From assembly GCA_016210805.1 (NCBI GenBank), contig JACQTL010000334.1, positions 1 to 9,699 on the forward strand: a DNA stretch of 9,699 bases. The letters are read 5' to 3'. Made by a program: the position numbers and the translations under genes. The notes under the pieces are model-generated. The model searched no databases. It was not told the DNA's origin and worked only from the letters and a program-made list of their open reading frames with translations. Positions 6,814-9,699 of the stretch are shown piece after piece (position 1 is the first letter of the stretch; every line of letters starts with the position of its first letter). The stretch is from Actinomycetota bacterium. Its GTDB lineage: Bacteria; Actinomycetota; UBA4738; G016210805.

Positions 6814-6827
6814 GGACGGGCCCGTCC
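6814..6827. repeat. 14-bp perfect palindrome just before the serS start
   Basis: GGACGGGCCCGTCC is its own reverse complement and ends 3 nt before the serS GTG at 6831, in the space where a Shine-Dalgarno site would lie. As RNA it could pair only with a strained loop, so a dimeric DNA-binding site or chance are equally likely. Confidence 0.4.
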
Positions 6828-6830
6828 ACC

Positions 6831-8099
6831 GTGCTCGACCTCAAGGCGATCCGCGACGACCCCGAGGCCTTCCGCCTGGGCCTGGCCCGGCGCGGCGCGG
6901 CGGGCGAGCTCGACGGGCTCCTGTCCCTCGACGAGCGGTGGAGGACCCTCACCGTCCGCGTCGAGGAGCTCCGGGCCGAGCAGAACCGGGCCTCCAGGGA
7001 GTTCGGGCGGGCCTCGCCCGAGGAGAGGGAGAACAGGATCGCCTCGCTCCGCTCGGTGTCGGACGAGCTCGGCCGGCTGGAGCCGGAGCTGGCCGACGCC
7101 GCCGCCGAGGTCGAGGCCGTGCTCGCCCGGCTCCCCAACCTCCCCGACCCCTCGGTGCCGGACGGGGAGACCGACGAGGACAACGCGGTGCTCCGCGAGG
7201 TGGGGGACCGGCCCGAGCTCGGCTTCGAGCCCCGCGACCACGTGGACCTGGGGCTCGCCATCGGGGGCATGGACCTCGAGCGGGCCGCCCGGACATCGGG
7301 CTCCCGGTTCGTCTACCTCCTCGGGCCGTTCGTGTGGCTCCAGCTCGCCCTCCTCCGATACGCGCTCGACCGGGCCACTTCCCGGGGCTTCCTCCCCGTG
7401 ATCCCGCCGGTCCTCGTCCGGGAGGAGGCCATGTACGGCACCGGGTTCCTCCCCACCGACGAGGCCCAGATCTACGTCACGAGAGACGACGACCTGTACC
7501 TCGTGGGGACGTCGGAGGTGCCGCTCGCGTCGCTCCACCAGGGCGAGATCCTGGAGGAGGGCGACCTCCCGCTCCGGTACACGGGGTACTCCACGTGCTT
7601 CCGGCGGGAGGCTGGAGCCCACGGCAAGGACACCCGGGGGATGTTCCGGGTGCATCAGTTCGACAAGGTCGAGATGTTCAGCTTCGTGCGGCCCGAGGAC
7701 TCCGGTGAGGAGCACGACCTGATCCTGTCGATCGAGGAGGAGCTGGTCGGCGGGCTGGGGCTCCCCTACCGGGTGGTGAACGTGTGCACCGGCGAGCTGG
7801 GGGCCTCCGCGACGAAGAAGTACGACATCGAGGCGTGGTTCCCGGGTCAGGGCCGGTACCGCGAGATCACCTCGTGCTCCAACACCACGGACTACCAGGC
7901 CCGGCGCCTGGAGACCCGGGTCCGCCGGGAGGACGGCAACCGGCCGGTACACACCCTGAACGGGACGGCCGTGGCCATGTCCCGGACCATCATCGCCATC
8001 GTCGAGAACCACCAGCGGCAGGACGGCTCGGTGGCCCTCCCCGAGTCGCTCCACCCCTACCTCCCGGACGACCTCCGGATCCTCCGCCCGAGGGGTTAG
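6831..8099 (+). CDS. serS: Seryl-tRNA synthetase (class II)
   Basis: Charges tRNA-Ser (and tRNA-Sec) with serine in the cytoplasm. The 422-aa length is normal. The start GTG gives MLDLKAIRDDPEAF, the standard bacterial SerRS N-terminus. Residues about 27-100 form the antiparallel coiled-coil arm that grips the long variable arm of tRNA-Ser. The class II core follows: motif 1 region about 186-205 (GFLPVIPPVLVREEAM), the serine loop TSEVPL (227-232), motif 2 about 250-280 with CFRREAGAHGKDTRGMFR and HQFDKVE, the TGELGASA block (320-327), the ASATKKYDIEAWFPGQ and EITSCSNTTDYQARR blocks (325-359), and motif 3 NGTAVAMSRTIIAIVENHQ (377-395) with the ATP-binding Arg385. All key blocks look intact. 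It lies 48 nt after the bactofilin with only a weak Shine-Dalgarno (GACGGG, 10 nt away), so it may be in the same transcript or have its own promoter. Confidence 0.98.
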   Translation: MLDLKAIRDDPEAFRLGLARRGAAGELDGLLSLDERWRTLTVRVEELRAEQNRASREFGRASPEERENRIASLRSVSDELGRLEPELADAAAEVEAVLARLPNLPDPSVPDGETDEDNAVLREVGDRPELGFEPRDHVDLGLAIGGMDLERAARTSGSRFVYLLGPFVWLQLALLRYALDRATSRGFLPVIPPVLVREEAMYGTGFLPTDEAQIYVTRDDDLYLVGTSEVPLASLHQGEILEEGDLPLRYTGYSTCFRREAGAHGKDTRGMFRVHQFDKVEMFSFVRPEDSGEEHDLILSIEEELVGGLGLPYRVVNVCTGELGASATKKYDIEAWFPGQGRYREITSCSNTTDYQARRLETRVRREDGNRPVHTLNGTAVAMSRTIIAIVENHQRQDGSVALPESLHPYLPDDLRILRPRG

Positions 8100-8100
8100 A

Positions 8101-8115
8101 CCGGCCCCCGGCCGG
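8101..8115 (+). terminator. Hairpin directly after serS, possible terminator or attenuator
   Basis: CCGGCC (8101-8106), loop CCC, GGCCGG (8110-8115) form a perfect 6-bp stem starting one base after the serS stop. There is no T-run. In DNA this GC-rich the chance of such a stem is not small. Confidence 0.3.
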
Positions 8116-8161
8116 GAACCTCCAGGTGGGCATCCAGGCCCGATCGGAGCGGGAGGCGCGG

Positions 8162-8413
8162 ATGAACGTTCGGGACGAGGTCATCGAGCAGGTCCTCCTG
8201 GGCCCGATGCGCGAGGAGGGGTTCCGACGGCGCGATCCCGGCGAGCTGGACCAGGCCCTCCGGGAGCTCGGGTTCGAGCTCTCGCCCGACGAGCTCAAGC
8301 TCGTCCGCGAGGTGCACCGGCAGGCCGAGGGGCTCGACGGCGAGCGCCTGGACGAGCTGCTCCGGGCGAACGCCGGGCGGCCGGGCCTACCTCAGGCCTT
8401 CACCAGCCGGTAG
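8162..8413 (+). CDS. Small acidic helical protein, weakly Nif11/NHLP-leader-like
   Basis: The 83-aa frame starts at an ATG with GGGAGGCG about 6 nt upstream, a good site. The protein is charged and helical, without Cys or Trp. The block VIEQVLLGPMREEGFRRRDP (8-27) followed by ALRELGFELSPDELKLVREV (32-51) recalls the short VIxxAL, FRxx, DPxxALxxxG and LTxxE pattern of NHLP/Nif11-type leader proteins (Os1348 or Franean1_4349-like families), many of which are RiPP precursors. The resemblance is by eye only. Its tail (RLDELLRANAGRPGLPQAFTSR split near 62-83) is not Cys/Ser/Thr-rich and no modification enzyme is nearby, so a free regulatory or binding role is as likely. It follows serS by 62 nt and its last 22 bp overlap the dehydrogenase gene tail to tail. 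Confidence 0.72.
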   Translation: MNVRDEVIEQVLLGPMREEGFRRRDPGELDQALRELGFELSPDELKLVREVHRQAEGLDGERLDELLRANAGRPGLPQAFTSR

Positions 8414-9498
8414 ATCGCCCCGTCGTCGCTGAAGTGGATCCGGCCTCCCGGGGCCACCTCCAGGGAGAGCACGAACGTGTCGTGCACGTACACCACGACC
8501 TGCTTCTCGACGCCGAACCGCTTGGGCCCCAGCGTGATCCGCCGGATCCGGCCCGTGAGGAAGTCCCCCATGAACAGCCGTCCTCCGTTGCCGAAGCCCA
8601 GTGCGCACCCGCTGCAGAACGCGGCTCCGGTGGGAGCGATCACCGGGTTGTACGTGGCCCGGGGCAGGACCGGGCTCGGCCCGTCCTGGTTCGTGTTGTG
8701 GGGCGGCGAGGGGGGCGTCGAGCACGTCTGGCTCGGACCCCATCCGTAGTTCTTGCCCTTCACGATCCGGTTGAGCTCGTCGTTGCAGGCCGGCCCGTTC
8801 TCCGACTCCCAGAGCCGGCCGGTCTCCGGGTCGAAGGCGAAGCCGAAGGAGTTGCGGATCCCGTAGGCCCAGATCCGGCTGCCGGCGAACGGGTTGCCGG
8901 GGGCCCGCTTCCCGTTCGGGTTCATGCGGAGGATGGCCCCGGCCGGGTTCCCGAGGTTCTGGGAGTTGGCCGGGGAGCCCGCCTCGCCCACGATCGCGTA
9001 GAGCTTGCCGTCCGGCCCGAACAGGATCCGCCCGCCCACGTGGATCGAGCCGGCCACCGCGGTCGAGAACACGACCTTCATGTCGGTGCCCGCCCCGCCG
9101 GAGTTCGTGATCCGCAGGATCTGGTTCTTCACCGAGCCGCCGACGTCGCGCGTGGCGTAGACGAACACGTGGGGCGTGACCGGGTAGTCGGGGTGGAGCG
9201 CGATCCCCAGGATCCCGCGCTCGCCGTCGACCACCAGGTTGGGGACGTCGAAGAAGAGACGGTCGTTACCGGTCGCGGTGTTGAGGTTGCGGATCTCCCC
9301 CGAGAACCGCTCGCCGTAGAAGATGCGGGTGTTCGAGGCGAAGGTGAAGGCCGCGGGCCAGTCGAGCCCCGTGGCCACGGGCTCCGCCTCGACCGCGGCG
9401 CCGGCCGGCAGGGCGGTCGTCGAGAGCCCCGCCACGAGCGCCGAGACCGCGAGGATCCGCAGCGGGCGCATCGAGCCAGGGTATCCCGAACGGGCCAT
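8392..9498 (-). CDS. Secreted PQQ-type glucose/sorbosone dehydrogenase family protein
   Basis: The 368-aa protein (from the ATG at 9498) carries a signal peptide: MRPLRILAVSALVAGLSTTALPAGA at about 10-34 with an AxA-type cleavage site. The mature part is a six-bladed propeller of the GSDH family. Visible blocks: GILGIALHPDYP (95-106) with the catalytic-type His102, HVGGRILFGPDGKLYAIVGE (153-172), a GAILRMNPNGKRAPGNPF run (187-204), IWAYGIRNSFGFAFDPETG (209-227) with Arg215, WESENGPACNDELN (230-243), KNYGWG (249-254) and IAPTGAAF (287-294). Four cysteines (~238, 259, 295, 298, the last pair as CSGC) could form disulfides outside the cell. Substrate is unclear; family members oxidise aldoses or sorbosone with PQQ and Ca2+. 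The start at 9498 has AAAGAG upstream; the ATG at 9471 begins the signal peptide more tightly but lacks a site, and upstream codons back to 9642 look like antisense of the next gene. No PQQ biosynthesis gene is in view. Confidence 0.9.
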   Translation of the reverse strand: MARSGYPGSMRPLRILAVSALVAGLSTTALPAGAAVEAEPVATGLDWPAAFTFASNTRIFYGERFSGEIRNLNTATGNDRLFFDVPNLVVDGERGILGIALHPDYPVTPHVFVYATRDVGGSVKNQILRITNSGGAGTDMKVVFSTAVAGSIHVGGRILFGPDGKLYAIVGEAGSPANSQNLGNPAGAILRMNPNGKRAPGNPFAGSRIWAYGIRNSFGFAFDPETGRLWESENGPACNDELNRIVKGKNYGWGPSQTCSTPPSPPHNTNQDGPSPVLPRATYNPVIAPTGAAFCSGCALGFGNGGRLFMGDFLTGRIRRITLGPKRFGVEKQVVVYVHDTFVLSLEVAPGGRIHFSDDGAIYRLVKA

Positions 9499-9529
9499 CC
9501 GTGCTCTTTCGGCCGGCGGCTCCGTCCCG

Positions 9530-9535
9530 TATCCT
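9530..9535 (+). promoter_or_regulatory. Candidate -10 element (TATCCT) for the right-edge gene
   Basis: TATCCT matches 4 of 6 positions of TATAAT and lies about 31 nt before the proposed CTG start at 9567, leaving room for a 20-25-nt leader with its Shine-Dalgarno site. No clear -35 is seen. Confidence 0.3.
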
Positions 9536-9566
9536 TTGCGGGCAACGAGCGACCGGGAGCGGAACC

Positions 9567-9699
9567 CTGACCGACCACGAAGCTCCGCCACCGCCTCCTC
9601 CCCCTCCCCCTCCTCCGTCCCCTGCTCCGCCACCGCCTCCACCTCCTCCGGTCCCGCCGGCCCGGCGCCCGTGGTGGGCCTGGGCGATCGGCGTGGCCG
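9567..9699 (+). CDS. Start of a Pro-rich membrane protein, cut by the window edge
   Basis: The plus-strand frame is open to the window edge. It reads (M)TDHEA, then 11 prolines, SPA, 8 prolines, a short VPPARRP stretch, and WWAWAIGVA as the beginning of a transmembrane helix. A short Pro-rich cytoplasmic N-terminus before an Arg/Trp-flanked helix is common in actinobacterial membrane proteins. CTG at 9567 is proposed as start because CGGGAGCGG precedes it at short range and the candidate -10 TATCCT fits; the only other usual start in this frame is a GTG at 9501, which would add 22 non-typical residues and overlap the promoter. The family cannot be told from 44 codons. The poly-Pro run would need EF-P for translation. 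Confidence 0.5.
   Translation, partial: MTDHEAPPPPPPPPPPPSPAPPPPPPPPVPPARRPWWAWAIGVA
9582..9640. repeat. Direct 17-bp repeat within the poly-Pro coding stretch
   Basis: GCTCCGCCACCGCCTCC occurs at 9582-9598 and again at 9624-9640. The 42-bp offset keeps the reading frame, so duplication or loss changes only the number of prolines. Confidence 0.7.

Noticed and set aside
6264..8054. A 596-codon minus-strand frame opposite bactofilin and serS
   Set aside because: Both plus-strand proteins are unmistakable; the antisense product is composition-driven.
8434..9570. A 378-codon plus-strand frame opposite the dehydrogenase
   Set aside because: The minus-strand frame carries a signal peptide and GSDH motifs; the plus-strand product is Arg/Asp/Val-rich without motifs.
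9580..9660. Poly-C/CT-rich tract as a structural or origin element
   Set aside because: It is explained by an in-frame proline stretch.

Overview
The window is very GC-rich (by eye well above 70%), with GTG, TTG and probably CTG starts beside ATG, codons ending mostly in G or C, and wide-open antisense frames. Together with actinobacterial-style protein content this suggests an uncultured or deep-branching member of the Actinomycetota. That placement is an inference from composition and gene content, not a phylogenetic result.

Layout. Bases 1-3481 (minus strand) hold a two-gene unit: a large 10-helix FtsX/MacB-type ABC permease (728-3481), then a lipoprotein with propeller-like repeats (738 down to 1, cut by the window edge) that overlaps it by 11 bp. 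Divergent from these is a crotonase-family protein (3652-4428, plus), which ends tail to tail with a LarC-type nickel-pincer cofactor protein (4446-5546, minus). A second divergent promoter region (5547-5730) separates larC from a plus-strand cluster: a DUF4446 membrane protein (5731-6228), a bactofilin (6225-6782, ATGA overlap) and seryl-tRNA synthetase serS (6831-8099). An 83-residue acidic helical protein follows (8162-8413). Its end overlaps by 22 bp a secreted PQQ-type glucose/sorbosone dehydrogenase (8392-9498, minus). At the right edge a proline-rich membrane protein begins (9567-9699, plus, partial).

How the genes fit together. The permease and lipoprotein are translationally coupled and probably act in one envelope process, but no ABC ATPase is visible in the window. 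DUF4446 and bactofilin are also coupled. The first has one N-terminal helix and a cytoplasmic domain, and the second is a membrane-associated cytoskeletal filament protein, so a shared role at the inner face of the membrane is plausible. The order DUF4446-bactofilin-serS resembles the parAB-proximal order I recall from some Firmicutes, though parA/parB are absent here. The remaining genes look like independent metabolic or secreted functions.

I see no insertion sequence, prophage, CRISPR array, rRNA or tRNA, and no clear new multi-gene system. The points most worth a second look are the LarC with an eroded C-terminal domain, the DUF4446-bactofilin pair, the crotonase lacking one usual acid residue, the small NHLP/Nif11-leader-like protein, and an ECF-like promoter with an overlapping inverted repeat before the permease.
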